NCBI RefSeq assembly: GCF_024171995.1
Contig: NZ_JAMTCT010000029.1
Location: 1 to 62,507 of the forward strand
From: Promicromonospora umidemergens
GTDB taxonomy: Bacteria > Actinomycetota > Actinomycetes > Actinomycetales > Cellulomonadaceae
Reading direction: 5' to 3'
Length of the DNA stretch: 62,507 bases
The position numbers were made by a program, and so were the translations under genes. Shown here piece by piece: positions 54,446-62,507 of the stretch; within the stretch, counting starts at the first letter, position 1, and each line of letters starts with the position of its first letter. Under the pieces are notes generated by a model that made no database searches, was not told the origin of the DNA, and was given only the letters and a program-made list of their open reading frames with translations.

Positions 54446-56017
54446 ATGGCCGATTCGGCGCCGACCGACATCCTCGAGATGCGCGGCATCACCAAGACAT
54501 TCCCCGGGGTCAAGGCACTCCAGGACGTCAACCTCACTGTCCGTCGAGGCGAGATCCACGCGATCTGCGGCGAGAACGGGGCGGGCAAGTCCACCCTGAT
54601 GAAGGTGCTGTCGGGCGTGTACCCGTACGGTACCTACGACGGCGACATCGTGCTCGACGGCGAGACCGCCCAGTTCGGCACCATCAACGACTCCGAGGCG
54701 CGGGGCGTGGTGATCATCCACCAGGAGCTCGCGCTCGTCCCGTACCTGTCGATCGCGGAGAACATCTTTCTCGGCAACGAGCGCCGTCGTGCGGGCGGAG
54801 CGATCGACTGGAACCGGACCAACGCCGAGGCCGCAGCACTCCTCGAGCGGGTCGGGCTCAACGAGACCCCCACCACCCTCGTCTCCGCGCTCGGCGTGGG
54901 CAAGCAGCAGCTCCTGGAGATCGCCAAGGCGATCTCCAAGGACGTCAGCCTGCTCATCCTCGACGAGCCGACGGCAGCGCTGAACGACAACGACTCCGAG
55001 CACCTGCTGAACCTGCTCCGGCAGTTCAAGGCGCAGGGCATCACGTCGATCATGATCTCCCACAAGCTCGCCGAGATCGCCGAGATCGCCGACCGCACCA
55101 CGATCATCCGGGACGGTCAGTCGATCGAGACGTTCGACATGGCCGAGGCGGGCGCATCGTCCGAGGCGATCCAGAACCGCATCATCCGCGGCATGGTGGG
55201 ACGTGACCTCGACAACCGCTACCCCGCCCGCGAGTCGCACCCCGGTGCGGAGGTGCTGCGCATCGAGGACTGGACGGTGCATCACCCGACCCAGCCAGGA
55301 CGCGTCGTCGTCGACAGGGCGAACCTGAACGTCCGGGCCGGCGAGGTGGTCGGCATCGCAGGCCTGATGGGCGCCGGGCGCACCGAGCTCGCGATGTCGG
55401 TGTTCGGCCGCTCCTACGGCCGGGACATCTCCGGCAAGGTCTACCTGGACGGCAAGCAGGTGACCGTCGGGACGGTGCCGGACGCGATCAAGGCCGGCAT
55501 CGCCTACGTGTCCGAGGACCGCAAGCAGTACGGGCTCAACCTCATCGAGGACATCAAGCGCAACATCTCGGCGGCCGGTCTCGGCAAGCTGTCGAAGAAC
55601 GGCTTCGTGGACGCGAACGAGGAGCTCAAGGTCGCGGGCGAGTACCGCGACTCCATGAACATCCGCACCCCCAACGTGCTGGTGGAGGTGGGCAAGCTCT
55701 CGGGCGGCAACCAGCAGAAGGTGGTGCTGTCCAAGTGGCTGTACACCGCCCCTGAGGTGCTGATCCTCGACGAGCCCACGCGCGGCATCGACGTCGGCGC
55801 CAAGTACGAGATCTACACCATCATCAACGAGCTGGTCGCGGCGGGGAAGGCCGTGCTGGTCATCTCCTCGGAGCTCCCGGAGCTCCTCGGGATCTGCGAC
55901 CGCATCTACACCCTGGCCTTCGGCCGAATCACTGGCGAGGCCGACGTCGCCTCAGCCACCCAGGAAGGACTCATGGCCCTCATGACGCAGGAGAACACGC
56001 AGGAGACGAAGGCATGA
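54446..56017 (+). CDS. mmsA: Multiple-monosaccharide ABC transporter ATPase (MmsA/GguA type)
   Basis: A 523-residue double ABC ATPase. The first domain has [28 protein letters not shown] and [11 protein letters not shown]; the second has the degenerate P-loop [24 protein letters not shown] and [13 protein letters not shown]. The [21 protein letters not shown] block is typical of GguA/XylG. ATG at 54446 has AAGGA upstream. It overlaps mmsB by four bases. Confidence 0.93.
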   Translation: MADSAPTDILEMRGITKTFPGVKALQDVNLTVRRGEIHAICGENGAGKSTLMKVLSGVYPYGTYDGDIVLDGETAQFGTINDSEARGVVIIHQELALVPYLSIAENIFLGNERRRAGGAIDWNRTNAEAAALLERVGLNETPTTLVSALGVGKQQLLEIAKAISKDVSLLILDEPTAALNDNDSEHLLNLLRQFKAQGITSIMISHKLAEIAEIADRTTIIRDGQSIETFDMAEAGASSEAIQNRIIRGMVGRDLDNRYPARESHPGAEVLRIEDWTVHHPTQPGRVVVDRANLNVRAGEVVGIAGLMGAGRTELAMSVFGRSYGRDISGKVYLDGKQVTVGTVPDAIKAGIAYVSEDRKQYGLNLIEDIKRNISAAGLGKLSKNGFVDANEELKVAGEYRDSMNIRTPNVLVEVGKLSGGNQQKVVLSKWLYTAPEVLILDEPTRGIDVGAKYEIYTIINELVAAGKAVLVISSELPELLGICDRIYTLAFGRITGEADVASATQEGLMALMTQENTQETKA

Positions 56018-57195
56018 CCGGCATCGCGAACCTCAGAGAGCTGTTCACGCGCAACATCCGCACGAGCGGTATCTACATCGCGTTCGTGCTGATCATCGTG
56101 CTGTTCTCGGTGCTGACCGACGGGCTGCTCCTCAGCTCGCGGAACATGACCAGCCTGGTGCTGCAGTTCTCGTACATCCTGATCCTCGCCATCGGCATGG
56201 TGATCATCATCATCGGCGGGCACATCGACCTGTCGGTCGGGTCGGTGGTCGCACTGACGGGCGCGGTGGCGGCCGTCGTCGTCATCCGGGGCGAGCAGCC
56301 CTGGTGGGTAGGCGTGCTGGCGGCCCTCGGTACCGGGCTCCTGGTAGGGGCCTGGCAAGGGTTCTGGGTGGCCTACGTCGGCATTCCAGCGTTCATCGTG
56401 ACGCTGGCCGGCATGCTGCTGTTCCGCGGTCTGACGCTCGAGGTGCTCAACAACGTCTCGCTCTCACCGTTCCCCTCGGAGTACACCTCGATCGCCTCGG
56501 GCTTCCTCAACGGGCTGCTCGGCGGGTACGGCTACGACACCTTCACCCTCGTCATCTTCGCGATCGGTGTGCTGGGCTTCGCGTACAACGCGTGGCGCAA
56601 CCGCCGCGCGCGCGTCGCGTACAAGCAGACCGTCGAGGCGCCGGTGCTGTTCGTGCTGAAGCTCGTCGTGATCGCCGCTGTCGTCATGTGGTTCGCGTGG
56701 AACCTCGCCACGTACCGCGGGCTTCCTGCGGTGCTGATCATCCTCGCGGTGCTGGTCATGGTCTACACGCTCGTCACAAAGCACAGCGTGTTCGGCCGCC
56801 ACGTCTACGCCATCGGCGGCAACCTCGCCGCGGCGCAGCTGTCCGGCGTCCGCGTGAAGCGCGTGAACTTCTGGATGTTCGTGAACATGGGCTTCCTCGC
56901 CGCGATCGCTGGCATCGTGTACTCCGCCCGGTCGAGCGCCGCCCAGCCGGCGGCGGGCAACATGTTCGAGCTCGACGCGATCGCGGCCTGCTTCATCGGC
57001 GGCGCCGCAGTGACCGGTGGTATCGGCACCGTGACCGGCGCGATGGTCGGTGGCCTGATCATGGCCGTCATGTCCAACGGCATGTCGCTCATGGGTGTCG
57101 ACCAGTCGACGCAGCAGATCGTCAAGGGCGTCGTGCTGCTCCTGGCCGTCGCGTTCGACGTCTGGAACAAGAAGCGGGCCGCGGCCGCGCGCTGA
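56014..57195 (+). CDS. mmsB: Multiple-monosaccharide ABC transporter permease (MmsB/GguB type)
   Basis: A 393-residue permease with about ten helices. Blocks are [45 protein letters not shown] and [24 protein letters not shown]. The greater length compared with YtfT and YjfF, with an inserted segment at about 150-220, is characteristic of GguB/XylH. It acts alone as a homodimer. A perfect 66-bp palindrome follows 15 nt after the stop. Confidence 0.93.
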   Translation: MTGIANLRELFTRNIRTSGIYIAFVLIIVLFSVLTDGLLLSSRNMTSLVLQFSYILILAIGMVIIIIGGHIDLSVGSVVALTGAVAAVVVIRGEQPWWVGVLAALGTGLLVGAWQGFWVAYVGIPAFIVTLAGMLLFRGLTLEVLNNVSLSPFPSEYTSIASGFLNGLLGGYGYDTFTLVIFAIGVLGFAYNAWRNRRARVAYKQTVEAPVLFVLKLVVIAAVVMWFAWNLATYRGLPAVLIILAVLVMVYTLVTKHSVFGRHVYAIGGNLAAAQLSGVRVKRVNFWMFVNMGFLAAIAGIVYSARSSAAQPAAGNMFELDAIAACFIGGAAVTGGIGTVTGAMVGGLIMAVMSNGMSLMGVDQSTQQIVKGVVLLLAVAFDVWNKKRAAAAR

Positions 57196-57210
57196 CCCCC
57201 CTCAGGCGTT

Positions 57211-57276
57211 CGCGCCAACCCAGCGATCTGGCCCGGAACTCACGTGAGTTCCGGGCCAGATCGCTGGGTTGGCGCG
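57211..57276. repeat. Perfect 66-bp palindrome
   Basis: 57211-57243 is the exact reverse complement of 57244-57276 with no loop; the centre is CACGTG. It starts CGCGCCAACCCAGCG. It separates mmsB from the tetR gene and could act as a terminator once transcribed, but a loopless 33-bp arm is longer than a terminator needs. Confidence 0.95.
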
Positions 57277-57303
57277 GAACTCCGGACTCGCCCCGGCGTG
57301 GGC

Positions 57304-57309
57304 GAGAAT
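57304..57309 (+). promoter_or_regulatory. -10 element, leaderless promoter of the export-cassette tetR
   Basis: GAGAAT ends six bases before the ATG at 57316, with no Shine-Dalgarno site. Confidence 0.4.
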
Positions 57310-57315
57310 GGCCGG

Positions 57316-57942
57316 ATGGCATCACCCGACTCCGCGCCGCGCCGCGGGCGCCGTCCTGCCGGGCAGGACGCGCGTTCCGAGATTCTCGCCGCCGCGCGCA
57401 CGGAGTTCGTCGAGCGCGGGTACGAGGCGGCCTCCCTGCGCTCGGTAGCCCGTCGCGCCGGCGTGGACCCGGGGACGGTGCGGCACTGGTTCTCCGACAA
57501 GGCGAAGCTCCTGACGGCGATGCTCGGCGTCGTCGGGATCGATCCCGGCGCAGTCGTGGGACGGATCGCGACCGGCCCGGTGGAGACGCTGGGGGAGCGG
57601 CTCGTCGAGGCGCTGCTCGGCCTCTGGGACGAGTACGGCGGTGACACGGTCCGGGTGGTCGTGCCTGCCGTGATGTCGGACGCCGCGCTGCGTGGGCTGC
57701 TGTCCCAGTTCATCGGCGCGGCGATCCTCGGTCCGGTGGTGCGGGCGCTCGACGTGCCCGACGCGCCGCTGCGCACAGCCCTCGTGGCGTCCCAGATGGC
57801 CGGCCTCATGATGACCCGCTTCCTGGTCCCGGTGGAGCCGCTCGCCTCGATGCGTCCGTCGCAGGTGGCCGCGCTCGTCGGCCCCAACCTGCAGCGGTAC
57901 CTCACGGGAGACCTTGCGGTGTCGTCGGCGGAGCGCGCATAA
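57316..57942 (+). CDS. TetR-family regulator of the ABC export cassette
   Basis: A 208-residue TetR repressor. The helix-turn-helix (about 20-65) reads ILAAARTEFVERGYEAASLRSVARRAGVDPGTVRHWFSDK in pattern. The C-terminal part resembles the TetR_C_17-like tetracyclin repressor group, with IGAAILGPVVRAL and VASQMAGLMMTRF. It is followed after eight bases by an ABC ATPase and then an ABC-2 permease, so it probably represses this exporter in response to its substrate. Confidence 0.82.
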   Translation: MASPDSAPRRGRRPAGQDARSEILAAARTEFVERGYEAASLRSVARRAGVDPGTVRHWFSDKAKLLTAMLGVVGIDPGAVVGRIATGPVETLGERLVEALLGLWDEYGGDTVRVVVPAVMSDAALRGLLSQFIGAAILGPVVRALDVPDAPLRTALVASQMAGLMMTRFLVPVEPLASMRPSQVAALVGPNLQRYLTGDLAVSSAERA

Positions 57943-57943
57943 T
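57938..57943 (+). promoter_or_regulatory. -10 element, possible leaderless promoter of the ABC ATPase
   Basis: CATAAT overlaps the tetR stop codon and ends seven bases before the ATG at 57951. It would allow expression separate from tetR. Confidence 0.4.
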
Positions 57944-57950
57944 TCCTCAC

Positions 57951-58793
57951 ATGAGGAAAAGCGCGGTGGTGATCCGCGGCCTGCGCGTGGTCCGCGGCGG
58001 CAGGCCGATCATCGACGGGCTCGACCTCAGGGTGCCCGCCGGTTCCGTCGTCGGGCTGATGGGGCCGTCCGGCTCCGGCAAGACGACGCTCATGCGCTCC
58101 CTCGTCGGCGTGCAGGACAAGGTGACGGGCACGGTGGAGGTGCTCGGCGGCGCCGCCGGCAGCCCTGTCTTGCGCCGCAGGGTCGGCTACATGACGCAGG
58201 ACGCCAGCGTCTACACCGACCTCACCGTCGTACAGAACCTCAGGTACTTCGCGGCCCTGGCCGGCATCCCGGACGGGGCCGAGGCGGTCGCCGCGGCGGT
58301 CGGCACCGTCGACCTCGGCGGGCACGAGAAGCAGCGTGTCGGCACGCTGTCCGGCGGTGAGCGATCCCGTGTCTCCCTCGCCGCGGCCCTGGTGGGCGGC
58401 CCGGACCTGCTCGTACTGGACGAGCCCACCGTTGGCCTCGACCCAGTGCTGCGCCGCGACCTGTGGGCGGTGTTCCGCCGACTGGCGGCCGAGGGCCGCA
58501 CGCTCCTCGTCTCCAGCCACGTCATGGACGAGGCGACGCAGTGCGACCGGCTGATCCTGATGCGCGACGGCGCGCTCGTCGCGGACACCACGCCCGACGA
58601 GCTGCTGGCCACCACCGGGGCGCCCGACGCCGAGCGCGCGTTCCTCGCCCTGATCGACGCGGCCCGGCCCGCCGCTCGGCCCGCTCAGGGGACCGGGCCG
58701 AGCGGGTCGACCGGACCGAGCGAGTCGACCGGGCCGAGCGGGTCGACCGGGCCGAGCGAGTCGACAGAGTCGACCGAGGAGACAGCGCGATGA
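57951..58793 (+). CDS. ABC transporter ATP-binding protein (ABC-2 exporter)
   Basis: A 280-residue ATPase with Walker A GPSGSGKTT, Q-loop MTQDASVYTDLTV, signature LSGGERSRVSLAAAL, Walker B LLVLDEPTVGLDP and the H-loop SSHVMDEA. It energises the ABC-2 permease encoded next. The C-terminal 30 residues are a repeat of GPSGST/GPSEST encoded by an 18-bp minisatellite, absent from normal family members. The end overlaps the permease start by four bases. Confidence 0.9.
   Translation: MRKSAVVIRGLRVVRGGRPIIDGLDLRVPAGSVVGLMGPSGSGKTTLMRSLVGVQDKVTGTVEVLGGAAGSPVLRRRVGYMTQDASVYTDLTVVQNLRYFAALAGIPDGAEAVAAAVGTVDLGGHEKQRVGTLSGGERSRVSLAAALVGGPDLLVLDEPTVGLDPVLRRDLWAVFRRLAAEGRTLLVSSHVMDEATQCDRLILMRDGALVADTTPDELLATTGAPDAERAFLALIDAARPAARPAQGTGPSGSTGPSESTGPSGSTGPSESTESTEETAR
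58693..58764 (+). repeat. 18-bp in-frame minisatellite in the ABC ATPase gene
   Basis: Four units of CCGGRCCGAGCGRGTCGA at 58693, 58711, 58729 and 58747, plus a decayed partial unit. Each unit adds six residues, so copy number can change without a frameshift. Confidence 0.85.
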
Positions 58794-59515
58794 ACCTGAC
58801 CTTCGCCACTGCCGGCCGCGTGCTGTCCCAGCTGCGCGGCGACCACCGCACGGTCGCCCTGATCATCGTGCTGCCGTGCCTGCTGATCGGCCTCATCGCC
58901 TGGATGTTCGACGACCAGCCCCAGGTGCTCGACCGGTTCGGCCCCATGCTGGTGGGCATCTTCCCGCTCATCGTGATGTTCCTGGTCACGAGCGTGGCGA
59001 CACTCCGCGAGCGGCAGTCGGGCACGCTCGAGCGGCTCATGACCACGCCGATCCGCAAGGGCGACTTCGTGGCGGGCTACGGCCTCGCGTTCGCGACGCT
59101 GGCCCTGGTCCAGGCGCTCGTGGTGGTGGGCTTCGCGACGTGGGTGGGCATGGACGTGGACGGCCCGCTGTGGCTCGTGCTGGTCGTGGCGATGCTCGAC
59201 GCGGTGCTCGGCTGCACGCTGGGCCTGGCCGCGTCAGCGCTGGCCCGGAGCGAGTTCCAGGCGGTACAGATGATGCCGGCGATCCTGTTCCCGCAGCTCA
59301 TCACCTGCGGCCTCCTGATGCCGCGTGACCAGATGCCCGAGGTCCTGGAGTGGCTGTCCCGCGTCTTCCCGCTCACCTACGCCGTCGAGGCGATGACGTC
59401 GCTCGCGGCGGGCGACGAGTGGGCAGACATCCGCGGCGCGGTCGGGGTGATCGCCCTGTTCATCGTGGGTGCGATGCTCCTTGGCGTGCTGACTCTCCGC
59501 CGCCGGACGGCGTGA
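58790..59515 (+). CDS. ABC-2 type transporter permease
   Basis: A 241-residue membrane protein with six helices of the ABC-2/DrrB class. Typical blocks are LRERQSGTLERLMTTPIRKGDFVAGY and the pre-C-terminal LSRVFPLTYAVEAM. With the ATPase it forms an exporter of unknown substrate, often a drug or lipid. ATG at 58790 overlaps the ATPase stop as ATGA. Confidence 0.88.
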   Translation: MNLTFATAGRVLSQLRGDHRTVALIIVLPCLLIGLIAWMFDDQPQVLDRFGPMLVGIFPLIVMFLVTSVATLRERQSGTLERLMTTPIRKGDFVAGYGLAFATLALVQALVVVGFATWVGMDVDGPLWLVLVVAMLDAVLGCTLGLAASALARSEFQAVQMMPAILFPQLITCGLLMPRDQMPEVLEWLSRVFPLTYAVEAMTSLAAGDEWADIRGAVGVIALFIVGAMLLGVLTLRRRTA

Positions 59516-59631
59516 GGGCCGCGGAGTGACCCCGAGTGGTCGGTAGAACGTCAGAAGGTCGGCAACCCGAGCTGGGCGGAGACGCCGTAGGTGTCATCAC
59601 CCTGGCTCGAACGGTTCGTTCGCTCCATCTG

Positions 59632-59693
59632 CTTCGAAACCTAAGTTGCTTCGCTTTGAGGGCCCCCAAAGCGAAGCAACCTAGGTTTCGAAG
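59632..59693. repeat. Palindromic element, family A (copy 2)
   Basis: Arms 59632-59658 and 59667-59693 pair over 27 bp with one mismatch. The core CTTCGAAACCTAAG...CTTCGCTTTG matches copy 1 at 8631-8700. It lies between the converging ABC-2 permease and acuC genes. Confidence 0.85.
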
Positions 59694-59734
59694 GGGAGTT
59701 CTGGCCGGCGAGTGCGCGCCCCGGGCGCCGGGCG

Positions 59735-60907
59735 TCAGTCCAGCAGGGGGTCCAGGCCCCATAAGGGGTAGACGGCTCTTCGGGTGGCCTGGACCGACCG
59801 GTCCACCGCGTCGGCCGGGTCATAGCCGTCGCTCCAGGGGCGGAAGGGCACCTCCGCAGAGCCCAGCGTGCGTGCGGTCTCCAGGTCCAGGGCCTCGACC
59901 GTCGCGCGCCACCCGCCGGGCAGCTCCGAGCCGCGTTCCAGCGGCACGTGCGCCGCCTCCGCGACGAGCGCCGCCCAGGCGAGCGGCACGACGTCGGACA
60001 CGGCGTAGCCGCCACCGCCCAGCGCGAGCCAGCGGCCCTCTGCGTGCTCGTGCGCGAGCCCGTGCGCCCACTGCTGCGCGGTCAGCTGGGCATCCACCGA
60101 GACGTCGAGGTTCGAGAGCGGGTCGCGGCCGTGGGCGTCGCAGCCGTGCTGGGACACGATCGCCTCCGGCCGGTGCTGTCGGACCAGGGCGGGTACCACG
60201 GCGTCGATGGCCCGCAGCCATGCCGCGCCGGAGGTGCGCGCCGGGACGGGGATGTTGACGACGCTGCCCTCCGCGGGCCCGGAGCCGATGTCGGCCGAGG
60301 CACCTGTGCCGGGGAACAGGGTGCGACCGTCCTCGTGGATCGAGATCGTGAGCACGCGCGGGTCGTCCCAGAAGATCGCCTCGACGCCGTCGCCGTGGTG
60401 GGCGTCGAAGTCCAGGTACGCGACGCGTTCAGCGCCCCGGTCCAGCAGGCGCCGGATGGCCGCGGCGGCGTCGTTGTAGACGCAGAAGCCCGACGCCGCA
60501 CCGGGCATCGCATGGTGCATGCCGCCCGCGACGTTCACGCCGTGCGCGATCTCCCCGTCCCAGAGCGCGTCGGCGAGGTCGACGGACCCACCGAGCTGGC
60601 GTGCGGCGGCCTCGTGCATCCCTGCGAACAGGGGGTCGTCGTCGGTGCCCAGCCCGCGCGCCAGGTCCGGCTCCAGCGTGGTCCCGGCGTGCCGGACGGC
60701 GGCCACGTAGTCGGCGTCGTGCACCGTCTCGATGACGGCGTCGGAAGCGGGCTCGGCGTCCACCACCTCGAGCGTCGGCTCCCGGAGCAGGCCGAGCGCC
60801 TCGATGAGCCGCATCGTGAGGTCGAGGCGGGCAGGCGACATCGGGTGCCCGGGTCCGAAGTCGTACTCGAGCAGTCGCGGACTCCAGACCAGCCGGGCGA
60901 GGTGCAC
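59735..60907 (-). CDS. acuC: Histone-deacetylase-family protein AcuC
   Basis: A 390-residue zinc-dependent deacetylase. The family motifs are GMHHAMPGAASGFCVYND (about 128-145), the zinc and catalytic block VAYLDFDAHHGDG, SIHEDGRTLFPGTG, and QHGCDAHGRDPLSNL. In Bacillus AcuC deacetylates acetyl-CoA synthetase and restores its activity. GTG at 60907 has TACCGT (60914-60919, minus strand) six bases upstream and no Shine-Dalgarno site, again suggesting a leaderless mRNA. It is divergent from the potassium channel gene. Confidence 0.9.
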   Translation of the reverse strand: MHLARLVWSPRLLEYDFGPGHPMSPARLDLTMRLIEALGLLREPTLEVVDAEPASDAVIETVHDADYVAAVRHAGTTLEPDLARGLGTDDDPLFAGMHEAAARQLGGSVDLADALWDGEIAHGVNVAGGMHHAMPGAASGFCVYNDAAAAIRRLLDRGAERVAYLDFDAHHGDGVEAIFWDDPRVLTISIHEDGRTLFPGTGASADIGSGPAEGSVVNIPVPARTSGAAWLRAIDAVVPALVRQHRPEAIVSQHGCDAHGRDPLSNLDVSVDAQLTAQQWAHGLAHEHAEGRWLALGGGGYAVSDVVPLAWAALVAEAAHVPLERGSELPGGWRATVEALDLETARTLGSAEVPFRPWSDGYDPADAVDRSVQATRRAVYPLWGLDPLLD

Positions 60908-61020
60908 CAGCCCACGGTATCGGACCGGTGCCGGTGTGGGGGTTTCTGCTCGGGACGGGCCCCGTGGCGTGGCAGAGTAAGGCGTCGATCGTCGAGAGCT
61001 GGGTGGAAGGAGCGGTTCGG

Positions 61021-62421
61021 ATGGCGCGAAGCTTGCGGCACCGGCTGTTCGGTCTCCGGGAGTACATCGACGAGCTGGCGTTCCGGGCCCCGGCCCGGCT
61101 GGCCGTCACGGTCTTCGCGTGCGTGATCGGCGTGTTCACCCTGCTCCTCCTCGCCCCCTTCGCCACGGCCGACGGCGACGGCGCCCGCCTGGTCGACGCC
61201 TTGTTCACCGCGGTGTCCGCGGTGTGCGTCACGGGCCTCGTCGTGCAGGACACGGCGACCTACTGGTCCCTGTACGGGCAGATAGTCATCCTCGCCGGGA
61301 TCAAGGTGGGTGGCCTCGGGATCATGACCGTCGCCTCCCTGCTCGGCATGATCGTGTCGCGCAAGATCGGGCTCACGCAGAAGCTGCTCACGGCGTCGGA
61401 GACCAAGACCAGCAAGCTGGGCGACGTCGGCTCGCTGATCCGGGTCATCATCGTCACCGCCACCACCATCGAGCTGTCGATCGCCCTGCTGCTCTTTCCG
61501 CGGTTCCTGGTGATCGAGGGCAACGTGGGCACTGCGGCCTGGCACTCGCTGTTCTACGGGATCTCGGCGTTCAACAACGCGGGTTTCGTGCCGACGGTCG
61601 AGGGCCTGGCGCCGCACGTCGGGGACTGGACGCTCGTACTGCCGATCGCGCTCGGCGTGTTCATCGGCGCGCTCGGTTTCCCGGTCATCCTCAACATCCA
61701 GCGGTCGCTGCCCCGGTCGGGTCAACGGTGGCACGGCTGGGCCCAGCGGCTCTCCCTGCACACCAAGCTCACGCTCGTGACCAGCTTCGTGCTGTTCGTG
61801 GTGGGTGCGCTGCTGCTCCTGGTCCTGGAGTGGACCAACCCGCACACGTTCGGCCCGCTGAGCCTCGGGGAGAAGCTCCTGGCCGCCGTCTTCGCCGGCA
61901 TCATGCCCCGCTCCGGCGGGTTCAGCACGGTCGACGTCGGGGCGATGACCCAGTCGAGCTGGCTCATCCAGGACGCGCTGATGTTCGTCGGTGGCGGGTC
62001 GGCGTCGACCGCCGGCGGCATCAAGGTGACCACGCTCGCCGTCATGCTGCTCGCGATCGTCGCGGAAGCGCGCGGCGACCGGGACATCGAGGCGTTCGGC
62101 CGGCGCATCCCGCGCGACGTGCTGCGGCTCTCCATCGCCGTGGTGTTCACGGGAGCGTCCATCGTGCTGGTCTCCTGCGTCGCGCTGCTGGAGCTCACCG
62201 ACCACAACCTGTCCAAGGTGCTGTTCGAGGTGCTGTCGGCGTTCGCGACCGTCGGCCTGTCCACCGGGATCACGCAGGGCCTGCCCGACGCCGCCAAGTA
62301 CTGGCTGTCGGCGCTCATGTTCGTCGGGCGGACCGGCGCGGTGACGGTCGTGGCGGTGCTGGCGCTGCGCGACCGGCGGCGCATCGTACGCTTCCCCGAG
62401 GAACGACCCATTATCGGGTGA
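61021..62421 (+). CDS. ktrB: KtrB/TrkH-type potassium uptake channel subunit
   Basis: A 466-residue membrane protein with four M1-P-M2 repeats. The selectivity-filter loops are VSAVCVTGLVV, YGISAFNNAGF, MPRSGGFST and SAFATVGLSTG, each with the key glycine. The third-repeat intramembrane loop is GGGSASTAGGIK. It imports potassium with a cytoplasmic KtrA/TrkA ring, whose gene may lie just beyond the window. ATG at 61021 has GAAGGAG upstream. c-di-AMP, made by DisA, often controls Ktr systems through the ring subunit. Confidence 0.93.
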   Translation: MARSLRHRLFGLREYIDELAFRAPARLAVTVFACVIGVFTLLLLAPFATADGDGARLVDALFTAVSAVCVTGLVVQDTATYWSLYGQIVILAGIKVGGLGIMTVASLLGMIVSRKIGLTQKLLTASETKTSKLGDVGSLIRVIIVTATTIELSIALLLFPRFLVIEGNVGTAAWHSLFYGISAFNNAGFVPTVEGLAPHVGDWTLVLPIALGVFIGALGFPVILNIQRSLPRSGQRWHGWAQRLSLHTKLTLVTSFVLFVVGALLLLVLEWTNPHTFGPLSLGEKLLAAVFAGIMPRSGGFSTVDVGAMTQSSWLIQDALMFVGGGSASTAGGIKVTTLAVMLLAIVAEARGDRDIEAFGRRIPRDVLRLSIAVVFTGASIVLVSCVALLELTDHNLSKVLFEVLSAFATVGLSTGITQGLPDAAKYWLSALMFVGRTGAVTVVAVLALRDRRRIVRFPEERPIIG

Positions 62422-62494
62422 GGCCGGAGTGCAGTGCAGGGTGAGGGCCGAGGAACGAGGCACTCGCCCGGAACGGAAAGCAGGCCTCACCCGA
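62414..62494. terminator. Inverted repeat after ktrB
   Basis: TCGGGTGAGGCC (62414-62425), overlapping the ktrB stop, is perfectly complementary to 62483-62494. The 57 nt between contain GAGTGC and GCACTC. It could be a terminator or another member of the palindromic repeats; nothing else is visible up to the window end. Confidence 0.5.
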
Positions 62495-62507
62495 CAGACA
62501 ACATCGG

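Noticed and set aside
57211-57276. Attachment site or insertion-sequence end
   Set aside because: No integrase or transposase gene, target duplication or second end is present; recorded instead as an unexplained palindrome.
60920-61020. Possible c-di-AMP (ydaO-type) riboswitch before ktrB
   Set aside because: The gap from acuC is about 110 nt and shows no ydaO-like pseudoknotted structure or terminator; only an ordinary ribosome site is visible.

Overview
The window is high-GC actinobacterial DNA. Its gene content (DUF222 protein, actinobacterial ArgA, DisA, RamB-like regulator, GPP34 remnant, several plant-polysaccharide enzymes), frequent GTG starts and many apparently leaderless promoters fit a soil or plant-associated Micrococcales such as the Cellulomonadaceae or Promicromonosporaceae. 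That placement is inference. No rRNA, tRNA, CRISPR array, insertion sequence or replication origin was found.

Layout. 1-4200: a cut-off DUF222 gene with an SOS-like box, a VOC protein behind a MerR-type operator, trmL, an auxiliary tryptophanyl-tRNA synthetase behind a Trp-Trp leader-peptide attenuator, and a small secreted protein. 4245-12240: GTP-dependent PEP carboxykinase divergent from a RamB-like regulator, a hypothetical protein, a proline-iminopeptidase-like hydrolase, a tandem pair of YqeB-like membrane proteins and a TetR regulator. 12293-16435: glpD-glpF-glpK. 16619-24553: argA, mutY, an acidic-tailed anchored protein, disA, radA, a PAP2 phosphatase, an anchored protein and proC.

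24550-57195 is the most notable part: about 32 kb for arabinose and probably arabinogalactan or arabinan use. It holds a LacI regulator, a CPBP protease, two CUT1 oligosaccharide importers without an ATPase gene, two CUT2 monosaccharide importers (ytfQRT-yjfF type and chvE-mmsAB type), a secreted GH43-CBM13 enzyme, a secreted GH43-GH51 fusion, an intracellular GH51 arabinofuranosidase, araB-araD-araA and a second LacI regulator. Two operator types tie it together: TGTGAGCGYTAACA, three near-identical copies plus one diverged, and YACAACGTTG, two copies beside the second LacI gene. In the inferred scheme the secreted enzymes release arabinose, galactose and oligomers, CUT1 systems import oligomers for the internal GH51, CUT2 systems import monomers, and AraA, AraB and AraD make D-xylulose 5-phosphate. 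A small alarmone synthetase lies inside this region.

57316-62507: a TetR-controlled ABC-2 export cassette, an AcuC-like deacetylase and a KtrB/TrkH potassium channel subunit.

Two further layers cross the window. Many gene ends carry very long palindromes falling into a few sequence families, some with conserved loops and one a perfect 66-bp palindrome. Many housekeeping and regulatory genes have a TANNNT-like element 6-8 nt before the start codon and no Shine-Dalgarno sequence, while the sugar-cluster genes mostly have good Shine-Dalgarno sites.
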